The position numbers and the translations under genes are program-made. Shown here in pieces: positions 11,101 through 21,092 of a stretch of 64,000 nucleotides of DNA. The stretch covers positions 4,601,001 through 4,665,000 of the forward strand of contig NZ_CP154630.1 of assembly GCF_039555535.1 (NCBI RefSeq), in the 5' to 3' direction. Numbering within the stretch: position 1 is the first letter of the stretch; each line of letters opens with the position of its first letter. The stretch is from Stenotrophomonas maltophilia. GTDB taxonomy: Bacteria > Pseudomonadota > Gammaproteobacteria > Xanthomonadales > Xanthomonadaceae. Below the pieces are notes generated by a model. The model did no database searches. It saw nothing but the letters and a program-made list of their open reading frames with translations, and was not told where the DNA came from.

Positions 11101-12611
11101 CCGTTGAACGAGGTGAACGCCGGCACGTAGCTCAGCGTGTCCAGGCAGCTGGCATCGAGCGCCTTGGCCTGGGTGGTGTCGATGAACTGGCCAAGCAGGC
11201 GCGGCATGCAGCCGGCGTTGAGCGTGCCGTGGCCCTGCCCACGGGCAACCAGCGCTCGGCCGTTGGGCAGGCCCTTGAGCACCTGCTCGGCGTAGCGCGG
11301 CGGGGTGACCGGGTCCAGTTCACCGGAGAGCAGCAACACGGGCAGATCGCCCTTCAGCGCTGCGGTGCTGGCGGCCGGCGCCGGCTGGTGAGGCCACACC
11401 GGGCAGGCGGCGAAGAACGCGCGCGCTGCTTCGGCACCGAACAGCGCGTCATCGCTTTCAGGCGGGGCCTGGTAGCGCGGCGCGTCTTCGCTGCAGATCA
11501 CCGACCACTGCATGCCGCGATTGATCTGGAAATCCATGCTGCGGGTGGCGCCACGCACCAGCGAGGCAAGCGGTACGTAGCGGCCCTGTGCGGCTTCATC
11601 CAGCACCAGCGGCAGCAGCGAGGAGTACTCGGGCACGTAGGAGAAGGCGAACGCCAGGCCCACCACGCTGTCCGGCGAAAGCACGTCCTGGCGCGGCGCG
11701 TTCGTACCGGGGTCGCGGTAATCGACCGTCACCGGCGTGCGGCGCAGGGTGTCGGCCACGCTGCGCAGCTGTTCACGGGTATCCACCGGGAAGCGCTTGC
11801 TGCAGGCGGCATCCTTGCGGCACTGCGCCGACTGCAGGGTGATGGCGTTGTCGAAGGTCCTGGCGAACTCGCCACCCACCACCAGATCGTTGGGCACCAC
11901 GCCATCGATCACGATGCTGCGGGTGTGCTGCGGGTAGGCCATGGCATAGCGCTGGGCCACGCGGGTGCCATAGGAACCCCCGACCAGATTGATCTTTTCA
12001 GCGCCCAGCGCCTGGCGCACGGCGTCCAGATCGGCAATGGCTTCGGTGGTGGTGTAGAAGCGCGGATCGGCACGGCCTTTCAGCGAGGCCAGGCACTGCG
12101 TGGCGAAGTCGCGCATCACCGCTTCGGTGGGCGCGGCGTCTTCGTCCAGCTGCAGTTCCTTGCCGTCGGCGCCCAGGCAGCTGAGCGGGTTGGAGCCGCC
12201 GGTGCCGCGCTGGTCGATCAGGAACACGTCGCGCTGCTTGCGCACCTGGCGCAGGGCGGTATCGACAACGACGGCCACCTCGCTGGCGGCCTGGCCGGGG
12301 CCGCCGGCCAGGAAGAACACCGGATCGGGCTGGCTGCTGCCGTCGCCGGATTCCAGCCAGGCGATGCGCAGGCCGATGCTGCGGCCTTCGGGATGGGCGC
12401 GATCCTCCGGCACCTGCAGGGTGGCGCACTGGGCTTCCACGTTGGCGCTGGCGCCGACGGTGGACAAGGTGCAGGGCTGGAAGCCGATCGTGCCGAAGCG
12501 GCGGTTGGGCGCGTCGGTGCTGCCCTTCGCGTCGACCGACGACGTTTGGTTGCAACCGGCAAGCATCAGGCTGGCCAGCATTCCGGCCAGCGCGAGGTGG
12601 TGTCTTTGCAT
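11088..12611 (-). CDS. Secreted lipoprotein alpha/beta hydrolase (tripeptidyl-aminopeptidase-like, S33)
   Basis: Start set at the ATG 12611, giving 507 residues that begin with a lipoprotein signal (MQRHHLALAGMLASLMLAGC, Cys20). A longer frame reaches 12890 but has no sensible N-terminus. Catalytic elements: oxyanion/nucleophile LVGGSYGTRVAQ (Ser), Asp in LSGELDPVTPP, His in ARGQGHGTLNAGC. The C-terminal region matches the TAP-like domain found in Streptomyces tripeptidyl aminopeptidases and proline iminopeptidase relatives. It heads the operon with the NatAB-like exporter, suggesting envelope peptide or ester processing linked to export. That link is inference. Confidence 0.85.
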   Translation of the reverse strand: MQRHHLALAGMLASLMLAGCNQTSSVDAKGSTDAPNRRFGTIGFQPCTLSTVGASANVEAQCATLQVPEDRAHPEGRSIGLRIAWLESGDGSSQPDPVFFLAGGPGQAASEVAVVVDTALRQVRKQRDVFLIDQRGTGGSNPLSCLGADGKELQLDEDAAPTEAVMRDFATQCLASLKGRADPRFYTTTEAIADLDAVRQALGAEKINLVGGSYGTRVAQRYAMAYPQHTRSIVIDGVVPNDLVVGGEFARTFDNAITLQSAQCRKDAACSKRFPVDTREQLRSVADTLRRTPVTVDYRDPGTNAPRQDVLSPDSVVGLAFAFSYVPEYSSLLPLVLDEAAQGRYVPLASLVRGATRSMDFQINRGMQWSVICSEDAPRYQAPPESDDALFGAEAARAFFAACPVWPHQPAPAASTAALKGDLPVLLLSGELDPVTPPRYAEQVLKGLPNGRALVARGQGHGTLNAGCMPRLLGQFIDTTQAKALDASCLDTLSYVPAFTSFNGWTP

Positions 12612-12679
12612 CGTGCGTGTTTCCCCTGGAGGACGTTCCTGCCGACCACGACGGGCTGCCGCGGAAGATGTGACCCAAC

Positions 12680-13882
12680 TTACACGGGCAGCGCGTCGGC
12701 GGCGATGGGCAGAGGCGGATTCCCGGCCGGGACGGCGCAGGCCAGGCGATCGCGGCCCTCGGCCTTGGCCCGGTACAGCGCCGCATCGGCCGCCGCCAGC
12801 AGCGTGGACAGGTCGCCGTGGCCTTCGTCCATCGCCAGACCGATGCTGGCGGTGACCGTCACCGCTCCGGTGGCCAGGCGCGCCGGGCACCGCTGCAGAG
12901 CGGTACGGATCGCTGCAGCCCCTGCCATTGCTTCGCCCTGCGTGCTGCCGGCCAGCACCAGCACGAACTCCTCGCCGCCGTAACGGCCCAGCAGGGCGTC
13001 ACGGCCCTGCGTACAGCGCTGCAGCACCGCTGCAAAGTGGCGCAACACCTGGTCGCCGGCCAGATGGCCCCAGCGGTCATTGATCTGCTTGAAGTGATCG
13101 ACATCCACCAGCAGCAGCGCCAGCGGCCGCCCCTGTCGACGCAGGCGCTGCAGACGCGCGTGGCCATCGGCCAGCACCGCACCGCGGTTGAGCAGGCCGG
13201 TCAGGCCGTCGGTGCGCGCCGCATGGCGCAGATCGACCAGCATCCGCTCAACCAGCAGCAGCACCATCGCGAAGCAGCGCGCCAGTTCCAGCATCACTCC
13301 GGCGATGTAGGTCGCGAACATCGGCGAACCGGTGCGCATGATGTCCTCGCCGGCATCCGGGGCCACCGGCAGGAACAGGCGCACGGCATACAGGCTGGCT
13401 TGGGCCAGGAACACCGCAGCGGCCAACCGGCAACTGGTGCGTTGCTGGGCCGGGGCATGGCGCAGCAGCAGCCATGCAATCCAGCCATCGACACCCAGCG
13501 CGAACACGCTGAACACCTGCAGGCGCATGCCCAGGTTCGGCCACAGCACAAGGAAGGCGAAGATGCAGGCCATGAACGCGGCCGCCATCAACAACGGCCA
13601 CCACAGCGGCAACGGCTGCTCCAGGTGCAGCGCAACGCCGCGCAGCATCATCAGCGCGCACCCGGCCATCGCCGCGTTGCCGGCCAGCACGGCCGGCACC
13701 AGTGGCAGATAGGGGCGCAGCGCCAGCAGGGTCACGCCCAGGGTCAGCAGCCACAGGCTGGCGGTCCACTGGCGCAGCACCGGCTGCCCGCGCAGCACGA
13801 CCAGCAGCAGCGAGAACCCCACGGCAATGCCGATGCAGAGCAGGAAGCCAAGCACGGTGATGGTGCGGAAATCCAGGGACAT
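12680..13882 (-). CDS. Membrane diguanylate cyclase (GGDEF)
   Basis: 400 residues. The N-terminal 210 residues contain about six to seven hydrophobic helices, a membrane sensor module without a recognisable periplasmic domain. The C-terminal GGDEF domain (about 225-390) has DGLTGLLNRG, LLLVDVDHFKQINDRWGH and the active-site loop RYGGEEFVLV, so it should make cyclic di-GMP from two GTP. The allosteric I-site (RxxD five residues before GGEEF) is not present: the segment reads QGRDALLGRY with Gln where the Arg should be. It is probably not product-inhibited through that site. It is a monocistronic-looking gene 68 bases from the hydrolase start. Confidence 0.92.
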   Translation of the reverse strand: MSLDFRTITVLGFLLCIGIAVGFSLLLVVLRGQPVLRQWTASLWLLTLGVTLLALRPYLPLVPAVLAGNAAMAGCALMMLRGVALHLEQPLPLWWPLLMAAAFMACIFAFLVLWPNLGMRLQVFSVFALGVDGWIAWLLLRHAPAQQRTSCRLAAAVFLAQASLYAVRLFLPVAPDAGEDIMRTGSPMFATYIAGVMLELARCFAMVLLLVERMLVDLRHAARTDGLTGLLNRGAVLADGHARLQRLRRQGRPLALLLVDVDHFKQINDRWGHLAGDQVLRHFAAVLQRCTQGRDALLGRYGGEEFVLVLAGSTQGEAMAGAAAIRTALQRCPARLATGAVTVTASIGLAMDEGHGDLSTLLAAADAALYRAKAEGRDRLACAVPAGNPPLPIAADALPV

Positions 13883-14037
13883 GCAGCGCTCGTCGGCCAG
13901 GGCGGCGCGCGCATCTTAGCGCCTTGCAGCGCGAATCCCGTGGCGTTCCCCGGCTTCGAGGGTGATGCCGGGTCTGAAAACGGCGAGCAGGACGACCGGC
14001 GCATGCGCAGAATCCGCGCACAACCCAGGAGACGCCC

Positions 14038-14523
14038 ATGCACGCGTGGTACCTCGGTGGCATCGACCACCGCCCCTTCCTGCCCCTGTTCGAGATGAGT
14101 GACAACGCGCTCGCTGCACTGGGAATCCAGCGTCGCTGGGCGGGCGATTCAGGAGGACACCCCTGCCGGATCAGCCTGAGCGATCCTCCCTGCGGCAGCG
14201 AACTGCTCCTGCTGTCCCACGTGCACCTGCCGTTGCACTCGCCGTATCGCGCCTCCGGCCCGATCTTCGTGCAGCGCGGCGTGACCCGTTGCGTACTGCC
14301 TGCCGGGGAGGTGCCACCTTATGTGCAGCGCCGCATGATCTCGCTGCGTGCCTACGACAGCGCAGCGCTGATGCGCAGTGCGCAGGTCTGCGCCGGCACC
14401 GAGGTTGCCACGCAGCTGGACACGATCTTCGCCGATCCAGCGGTGGCCTTCGTCCAGCTGCACAACGCGGCACACGGCTGTTTCTCATGCCAGGCAGATC
14501 GGGTCGGCACCAGCGCCACGTAG
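14038..14523 (+). CDS. DUF1203 protein
   Basis: 161 residues matching the DUF1203 pattern: HPCRISLSDPPCGSELLLLSHVHLPLHSPYRASGPIFVQRG. This is a conserved core with two Cys and the ending SPYR-x-SGPIFV. The C-terminus includes VQLHNAAHGCFSCQADR, with two further cysteines. The family is of unknown function and is common in proteobacteria. Start at ATG 14038 follows an AGGAGACGCCC ribosome-binding site. Confidence 0.85.
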   Translation: MHAWYLGGIDHRPFLPLFEMSDNALAALGIQRRWAGDSGGHPCRISLSDPPCGSELLLLSHVHLPLHSPYRASGPIFVQRGVTRCVLPAGEVPPYVQRRMISLRAYDSAALMRSAQVCAGTEVATQLDTIFADPAVAFVQLHNAAHGCFSCQADRVGTSAT

Positions 14524-14537
14524 CGCCAACCTCCATG

Positions 14538-14564
14538 ACGTGATCGATGGCACGCCGATCACGT
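14538..14564. promoter_or_regulatory. Perfect 9-bp inverted repeat in the LPMO upstream region
   Basis: ACGTGATCG-N9-CGATCACGT lies 15 bases after the DUF1203 stop and about 195 bases upstream of the first LPMO gene. It could be the hairpin ending the DUF1203 transcript (no T-run follows) or an operator for the chitin-degradation genes. The sequence alone does not decide. Confidence 0.45.
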
Positions 14565-14757
14565 GACCGCTGGCGCATCCATTCAGCACCGCGTGAAGCC
14601 TGCGGGAAGGGCTTCACATGCACAGTCACGGATCGGCACTTCCATGGTTCCTCCGCCCGCACCACGACTCGATACTCGCTGTGGTGCCGCCGCAAGTCCG
14701 CCGCGCAGCGCAACGCCTGCGGTCACCGTTCCCTTTCGACGACCACAAGGATGCGCC

Positions 14758-15924
14758 ATGTCATTCCGCTCCACACCAGTGCTGCTGGCCACCGCGTTCG
14801 CCGCCGCAGGCCTCGGCCTGGCCGGCACTGCAGCCGCTCACGGCACCATGACCACGCCGGTCAGCCGCGTCTATGCCTGCTTCCAGGGCAATCCCGAGAA
14901 CCCGACCAATCCGGCCTGTGCCGCCGCCAAGGCGATCGGCGGCTCGCAGGCGTTCTACGACTGGAATGGCATCAACCAGGCCAACGCCAATGGCAACCAC
15001 CAGGCGGTGGTACCCGATGGCAAGCTGTGCAGCGGCAACAACCCGACCTTCCGCGGCCTGGACGTGGACCGCAGCGACTGGCAGACCACGCCGATCCAGC
15101 CTGATGCCAATGGCAAATTCACCTTCGTGTTCAAGGCCACCGCGCCGCATGCCACGCGCGACTGGCGCTTCTTCGTCACCCGCGAAGGCTGGCAGCCGGG
15201 CAGCCCCTTGCGCTGGGCCGACCTGCAGGAATTCTGCACGCTGGGCAATACACCGCTGTCGGCCGATGGCACCTACAAGCTGCAGTGCACGTTGCCGCAG
15301 CGCAGCGGCCAGCACGTGATCTACAACACCTGGCAGCGCTCGGATTCGACCGAAGCGTTCTACACGTGCATGGACGTGCGCTTCCAGGGCGGCGGCGGCA
15401 CGCCAGCACCGCAATGGCAGGATGCCGGCCCGGTCACTGCGCGCGGTGAGCTGCCGGTCGGCACGACGCTGGCGCTGCGCGTGTTCAACGCCAACGGCAA
15501 CGATGTCGAGCGCGTGGAGGCCACCCTGGCCAGCGGCCAGACCGCCGCGGCACAGTGGCCGCTGGTGCTGGCACGCAGGGTCAATGCCGATGCACAGCAT
15601 GCGCGGCTGGGTGTGCTCAGCAACGGCGTGATCACGCCCACCGCATCGGCCACCGCCAACCGTGTGTACCTGAAGGACGGCAACCGCTTCCAGCTCGACA
15701 CCAAGGTGCCGGACCCGGGTACGCCGTCGCCGGGCGGTGATTTCGACCATGTGTACCCGGCCGGTATCGGCAGCTACGTGCCGGGCCAGACCGTGGTGAA
15801 GGGCACCGACGGCAAGCTGTACGCCTGCCGCCCGTTCCCGGAAGGTGCGTGGTGCAACGTCAATGCCGATGCCTATCGTCCGGGCACCGGCTCTGCCTGG
15901 CGGGACGCTTGGATCGCGTACTGA
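14758..15924 (+). CDS. AA10 lytic polysaccharide monooxygenase with chitin-binding tail (first copy)
   Basis: 388 residues. Start at ATG 14758 gives a signal peptide (residues 1-27, ending TAAA) so that His28 becomes the mature N-terminus, as required for the copper-binding histidine brace. The second brace histidine is in TAPHATRDWRFFVTREGW. Order: AA10 catalytic domain (about 28-205), a middle GbpA/FnIII-like domain (about 215-320), and a C-terminal CBM5/12-type chitin-binding module (about 335-388, with Trp and Tyr residues in YACRPFPEGAWC and YRPGTGSAWRDAW). It should oxidatively cleave chitin or related beta-1,4 glycans outside the cell. A close paralogue lies 161 bases downstream. Confidence 0.93.
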   Translation: MSFRSTPVLLATAFAAAGLGLAGTAAAHGTMTTPVSRVYACFQGNPENPTNPACAAAKAIGGSQAFYDWNGINQANANGNHQAVVPDGKLCSGNNPTFRGLDVDRSDWQTTPIQPDANGKFTFVFKATAPHATRDWRFFVTREGWQPGSPLRWADLQEFCTLGNTPLSADGTYKLQCTLPQRSGQHVIYNTWQRSDSTEAFYTCMDVRFQGGGGTPAPQWQDAGPVTARGELPVGTTLALRVFNANGNDVERVEATLASGQTAAAQWPLVLARRVNADAQHARLGVLSNGVITPTASATANRVYLKDGNRFQLDTKVPDPGTPSPGGDFDHVYPAGIGSYVPGQTVVKGTDGKLYACRPFPEGAWCNVNADAYRPGTGSAWRDAWIAY

Positions 15925-15934
15925 GATGCCCTGC

Positions 15935-15962
15935 GGGGAACGGCGTTTTTTCGTCGTTCCCC
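15935..15962 (+). terminator. Hairpin after the first LPMO gene
   Basis: GGGGAACG...CGTTCCCC encloses a loop containing six T residues. The stem is 8-11 bp counting a G-T pair. There is no T-run after the stem, so it may stabilise the 3' end or partly terminate before the second LPMO. Confidence 0.5.
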
Positions 15963-16085
15963 CTCGGAATGCGAAGTTCATCGCAGCGCAGAAAACGCAC
16001 CCTTACCTTTCAAACTATTCCTATGGAGCGTGCCGGGACGCATGTCGAAACTCCGCAGGGTTCCACCACCCACAGGAGATTCCTG

Positions 16086-17252
16086 ATGCACCTGTCCCAT
16101 CGGACCGTCCTTGCACTGTCCTTCATCGCGGGTCTGGCGCTGCCTGGCAGCGCCTTCGCCCATGGCACCATGTCCAAGCCCACCAGCCGTGTCTACGCAT
16201 GCTATCTGGGCAACCCGGAAAACCCGACCAATCCGGCCTGCGCCGCCGCCAAGCAGCTGGGCGGTGCCCAACCGTTCTACGACTGGGCTGGTGTCAATCA
16301 GGCTCATGCCAACGGCAACCACCAGGCGGTGGTTCCGGACGGGCAACTGTGCAGCGGCGGCAACTCCACCTATCGCGGCCTGGACCTGAACCGCAGCGAC
16401 TGGGCCACCTCGCCGATACGGGCCGACGCGCGCGGTCGCTACACCTTTGAATTCCTGGGTTCCGCTCCGCACGAAACCCGTGAGTGGAAGTTCTACGTCA
16501 CCCGCGATGGCTGGCAACCTGGCTCTCCCCTGCGCTGGGGTGATCTGGAAGCCTTCTGCACGCTGGGCAACGTACCGTTGTCCGCCGGTGGCGTATACAA
16601 GCTGGACTGCCCGCTGCCAAAGCGCGAGGGCCAGCACATCATCTACAATACCTGGCAGCGCTCGGATTCGCAGGAGGCCTTCTACACCTGCATGGACGTG
16701 CGTTTCGAAGGCGGTGGTGGCGTCACCCCGCCGCCGCAATGGCAGGACGCAGGTCCGGTCATCGCGCGGGGCGCGCTGGACACCGGGACCACCTTGACCC
16801 TGCGGGTGTTCAGTGCCAACGGCAACGATCTGGAACGCCCGGCGCTGACACTGAGCGCTGGTCAGACCGCAGCGAATCAATGGCCCTTGGCGCTGGCACG
16901 GCAGGTCAACGCCAACGCGCAGCACGCACGTGTGGGTGTAATGAAAGACGGGATGATCACGCCGGTCGCTTCTGCCACGGATAATCGTGTCTACCTCAAG
17001 CCTGGCAACCGCTTCCAGCTCGAAACACTGGTTCCGGGACCGGGCCCGATAGACCCACCTCCAGGTGACTACGACTTCATCTACCCGGCTGGTATCGGCA
17101 GCTATAAACCCGGCGAAACCGTGGTGAAGGGCACCGACGGCAAACTGTACGCCTGCCGTCCCTTCCCGGAAGGTGCGTGGTGCAACATCAATGCCGATGC
17201 CTACCGTCCGGGCACCGGCTACGCTTGGCGGGATGCCTGGGTCGCGTACTGA
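16086..17252 (+). CDS. AA10 lytic polysaccharide monooxygenase with chitin-binding tail (second copy)
   Basis: 388 residues, the same length and domain order as the upstream gene. An AGGAG ribosome-binding site precedes ATG 16086. Signal peptide residues 1-25 (ending SAFA) leave His26 as the first mature residue; the second copper histidine is in SAPHETREWKFYVTRDGW. AA10 core, GbpA-like middle domain and CBM5/12 tail (YACRPFPEGAWCNINADAYRP) are all intact. The two proteins differ mainly in the signal peptide and middle domain, so this is a tandem duplication with divergence. Third positions look slightly less GC-rich than in copy one. It presumably acts with secreted chitinases encoded elsewhere. 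Confidence 0.93.
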   Translation: MHLSHRTVLALSFIAGLALPGSAFAHGTMSKPTSRVYACYLGNPENPTNPACAAAKQLGGAQPFYDWAGVNQAHANGNHQAVVPDGQLCSGGNSTYRGLDLNRSDWATSPIRADARGRYTFEFLGSAPHETREWKFYVTRDGWQPGSPLRWGDLEAFCTLGNVPLSAGGVYKLDCPLPKREGQHIIYNTWQRSDSQEAFYTCMDVRFEGGGGVTPPPQWQDAGPVIARGALDTGTTLTLRVFSANGNDLERPALTLSAGQTAANQWPLALARQVNANAQHARVGVMKDGMITPVASATDNRVYLKPGNRFQLETLVPGPGPIDPPPGDYDFIYPAGIGSYKPGETVVKGTDGKLYACRPFPEGAWCNINADAYRPGTGYAWRDAWVAY

Positions 17253-17260
17253 GGCAGGTT

Positions 17261-17323
17261 CCGGAGGCGGCATGAGGCCGCCTCCGGTACATGAGGGGGT
17301 TGCCGGCCAGCGGCCGGCACTAC
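17261..17323. terminator. 11-bp hairpin and SMAG palindrome after the LPMO pair
   Basis: CCGGAGGCGGC/GCCGCCTCCGG (17261-17287, loop ATGAG) is a perfect 11-bp stem directly after the second LPMO. A minus-oriented SMAG element (17301-17323, TGCCGGCC/GGCCGGCA then CTAC) follows. The genes on both sides converge here. Confidence 0.65.
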
Positions 17324-17329
17324 CCGGGC

Positions 17330-18079
17330 CTATTTGCTGCTGACGTACTTCTCGCGGCGGATCTGCGGGTTGCCCAGTCCGGCAGCCTTGAGCAGCTCGG
17401 CGCAGGCGTCGACCATGTCCGGGTTGCCGCACAGGTAGGCGATGTCGGTGGCCGGGTCCGGCGAGAAACCGGCCAGCGCCTGCTGCACGTAGCCATGCTG
17501 CACGTCGGGATGCGGATCGGCCGGCAGTTCGCGCGACAGGCACGGAACATAACGGAAGTTAGGATGCTTTTCGGCGAAGCTGTAGAAATCTTCGCTGTAC
17601 AGCAGCTCGCCCGGGCTGCGCGCGCCCTGCAGCAGCACGATCTGCACGCCCCGCTCGGCCATGGCCGTTTCCAGCAGCGGCAGCATCGAGCGGTACGGGG
17701 TGACGCCGGTGCCGGTGGCGATCAGCAGGTAGCGGGCGTTGTGGTCGCCGGGGTTCAGGCAGAACCGGCCATAGGGGCCGGACGCATTGATCTGGCCGCC
17801 CTGCTCCAGCGCCTCGAACAGGGCCGTGGCGGCGCCGCCGGGCACGAAACTGACCGCGATATCCACCGCCTCGCCCGGGCCCAGCGCGTGGTCGTGGATG
17901 GTCGCCAGCGAGTAGCTGCGCTTGGTTTCGGTGCCGTCGGCATAGCTGAAATGGACCTGGATGAACTGGCCGGGCTGGAAATCCAGCGGCTGCCCATCGT
18001 CACGCACGAACTGGTAGTGGCCGACGGTCGGGGCCAGCATGCGGCAGCCGACCAGCTTGAGGGGGAATTGAACAGGCAC
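17330..18079 (-). CDS. Ferredoxin/flavodoxin-NADP+ reductase-type flavoprotein
   Basis: 249 residues. The FAD-binding barrel contains FQPGQFIQVHF and RSYSLA (the RxYS flavin motif). The NADP-binding half contains LIATGTGVTPYRSM and the C-terminal YLCGNPDMVD. There is no iron-sulfur or heme domain, so it transfers electrons between NADPH and a separate ferredoxin or flavodoxin. It ends KYVSSK; many bacterial FNRs end in an aromatic or short extension. Head-to-head with the ABC exporter operon across about 85 bases. It could also serve an oxygenase. Confidence 0.85.
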   Translation of the reverse strand: MPVQFPLKLVGCRMLAPTVGHYQFVRDDGQPLDFQPGQFIQVHFSYADGTETKRSYSLATIHDHALGPGEAVDIAVSFVPGGAATALFEALEQGGQINASGPYGRFCLNPGDHNARYLLIATGTGVTPYRSMLPLLETAMAERGVQIVLLQGARSPGELLYSEDFYSFAEKHPNFRYVPCLSRELPADPHPDVQHGYVQQALAGFSPDPATDIAYLCGNPDMVDACAELLKAAGLGNPQIRREKYVSSK

Positions 18080-18164
18080 GACTTTTCGGGACAGTGTGTA
18101 GCCGGGGCAAGCCCTCGGGGTCTTCTATAATAGCCCCTCCCCGCCCCCTCTCCAGCGCCAGCCC

Positions 18165-19129
<965 letters not shown>

Positions 19130-19133
<4 letters not shown>

Positions 19134-19921
19134 GCACCACCGAGCTGACCGACGGCCAGCGCAACCGCGTCGCACTGATGACCATCGTGCGCCGCGAAGT
19201 CGCCCGCATCATGCGCATCTGGGGCCAGACCCTGGTGCCACCGGCGATCACCATGACCCTGTACTTCCTGATCTTCGGCAACCTGATCGGGTCGCGCGTG
19301 GGTGAGATGGGCGGCTACAGCTACATGCAGTTCATCGTGCCGGGCCTGGTGATGATGAGCGTGATCCAGAACAGCTACGGCAACATCAGTTCCTCGTTCT
19401 TCGGCGCCAAGTTCGGCCGCCATGTGGAAGAGCTGCTGGTCAGCCCGATGCCGAACTGGGTGATCCTGTGGGGCTACGTGGCCGGTGCCGTGCTGCGCGG
19501 CCTGATGGTGGGCGTGATCGTGCTGATCATCGCGATGTTCTTCACCCCGGTGCGCATCCCGCACCCGATCGTGATGCTGACCACGGTGATCCTGGGCGCG
19601 ACGATCTTCTCGCTGGCCGGCTTCATCAACGCGGTGTATGCGAAGAAGTTCGACGACGTGGCGATCGTGCCGACCTTCATCCTGACCCCGCTGACCTACC
19701 TGGGTGGCGTGTTCTATTCGGTGAAGCTGTTGCCGACCTGGGCCGAGGCGGCCACCCACGCCAACCCGATCTTCTACATGGTCAACGCGTTCCGCTATGG
19801 CCTGCTGGGCAGCAGTGACGTTCCGCTGCCGGTGGCCTACGGCCTGATGATCGGCTTCGTGGTGGTGCTGACGGCACTGGCGCTGTGGCTGCTGCGCCGT
19901 GGCGTGGGCATGCGCAGCTGA
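19130..19921 (+). CDS. yadH: ABC-2 type permease (YadH-type)
   Basis: 263 residues with six predicted helices. It starts with a short cytoplasmic segment, then ITMTLYFLIFGNLIGSRVG and the ABC-2 hallmark YMQFIVPGLVMMSVIQNSYGN. The middle motif FGRHVEELLVSPMPNW is the coupling region. Same operon as the ATPase. Downstream palindromes at 20018-20098 likely end the transcript. Confidence 0.88.
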
Positions 19922-20017
19922 GTTTTGCCTGCAGGGCCTGCGGCCCCGCACCCGCTGAATCAACTTCAACGGCAACGGCAAAAGCTGACTATCCGTGGCA
20001 TGGCGGGAGCCTGGTGG

Positions 20018-20098
20018 GTGTCGACCTTGGTCGACACTGTAGATCCACGCCATGCGTGGATGAAGCGATCTCTGTAGAGCCAAGCCGATGCTCGGCTC
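20018..20098 (+). repeat. Three palindromes, the last with a T-tail (SMAG array/terminator)
   Basis: GTGTCGACC/GGTCGACAC (20018-20037) is followed by SMAG elements GTAGATCCACGCC...GGAT (20039-20061) and GTAGAGCCAAGC...GCTC (20074-20098). The last is followed directly by TTTTCGTTT, so it can act as the intrinsic terminator of the YadGH-type operon. Confidence 0.75.
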
Positions 20099-20130
20099 TT
20101 TTCGTTTGGGATTGCGGCTAGGCTGTGGCG

Positions 20131-20898
20131 ATGAAGATCACTTCCATTCCGTTGGACAAGGCCGTGTCGGACGGCCCCATCGATGCCTTCAGCCACGCGC
20201 TGCTGGGCGATTCGCCCACGCTGGATGAGGTGCTGGGATACCTGGCCACACGGCACGCAGCTGATCCCCGGCACCGCTATCTGTGCACGCTCGATGATGC
20301 CGGTCAGTGCCGCTACACCAGCATGCACGCGTCAGACGACGCGCGCATCGCGCTGTACGAGGACGAAGACCCGGCAACCCCCGACGATGCGTTGGCGGCA
20401 CGCGAGCGGTTGCTGGCGCATGTCATCGCGCAGCTCGAGCATTCCTCTCATCGGCTGGAATGGAGCGCGCTGGCAGGCACACTGATGTGCAGTGACGCAG
20501 ACATCGAGGCGCTGGTTGCTGCCAATGCCGCGCCGGATCTGATCGTCGACGAGGTGGTCTGCGTGCAGCAGGTACCCGTGGTCCGTGACGACCTGCTGAT
20601 CGCCGCCCTGCCCAATGGCTACTTCAGCGCCGACTGGGACATCTTCCAGAACCATGCCCTGATCCGGCACCTGCAGGAACACCATGGCTACCGCCTGTTC
20701 GGGCTTGGCGCATCGTGGTTGGGCTTCCAGCGCGACAGCGCGCCGTTGCCTGCGGAAGCGAGTGCTCTGGTCACGGATCTGCAGCACATCTTTGCCACAG
20801 GAAGGGACGACACCTGGTCGCACCTGGCTGCGACGCTGGCCACCCGCACCACGCTTCTGCTGGGATACACCGAAGACTTCAGCGAGCAGCTGCGCTGA
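20131..20898 (+). CDS. Conserved-looking protein of unknown function (255 aa)
   Basis: The frame includes a GTG at 20125, but the ATG at 20131 is the likelier start (MKITSIPLDKAVSDG). The protein is acidic, soluble and has no signal peptide or membrane segment. The C-terminal part (PNGYFSADWDIFQNHALIRHL, YRLFGLGASWLGFQR) looks like a conserved core, perhaps an immunity-type or DUF4253-like fold, but I cannot assign it. It stands alone between the palindrome array and the panE-like gene. Confidence 0.7.
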   Translation: MKITSIPLDKAVSDGPIDAFSHALLGDSPTLDEVLGYLATRHAADPRHRYLCTLDDAGQCRYTSMHASDDARIALYEDEDPATPDDALAARERLLAHVIAQLEHSSHRLEWSALAGTLMCSDADIEALVAANAAPDLIVDEVVCVQQVPVVRDDLLIAALPNGYFSADWDIFQNHALIRHLQEHHGYRLFGLGASWLGFQRDSAPLPAEASALVTDLQHIFATGRDDTWSHLAATLATRTTLLLGYTEDFSEQLR

Positions 20899-21092
20899 GT
20901 ACCGCTCTGCATGGGCGAGCGCAGCGAGCGACCCGCTTCCGCCCTTGAACTGCTTCACGCGGTGGCGGTGGCCGCGCCGGGCCAACCCCACTGAACAGTG
21001 CTTTCCGCGAACCACCACGGGGGGCACCGCCGTTGGCCGCAATCTCCGGCACAATCGCAGTTCTGATTCCCCCAGAACACGGTGAACCTGCA

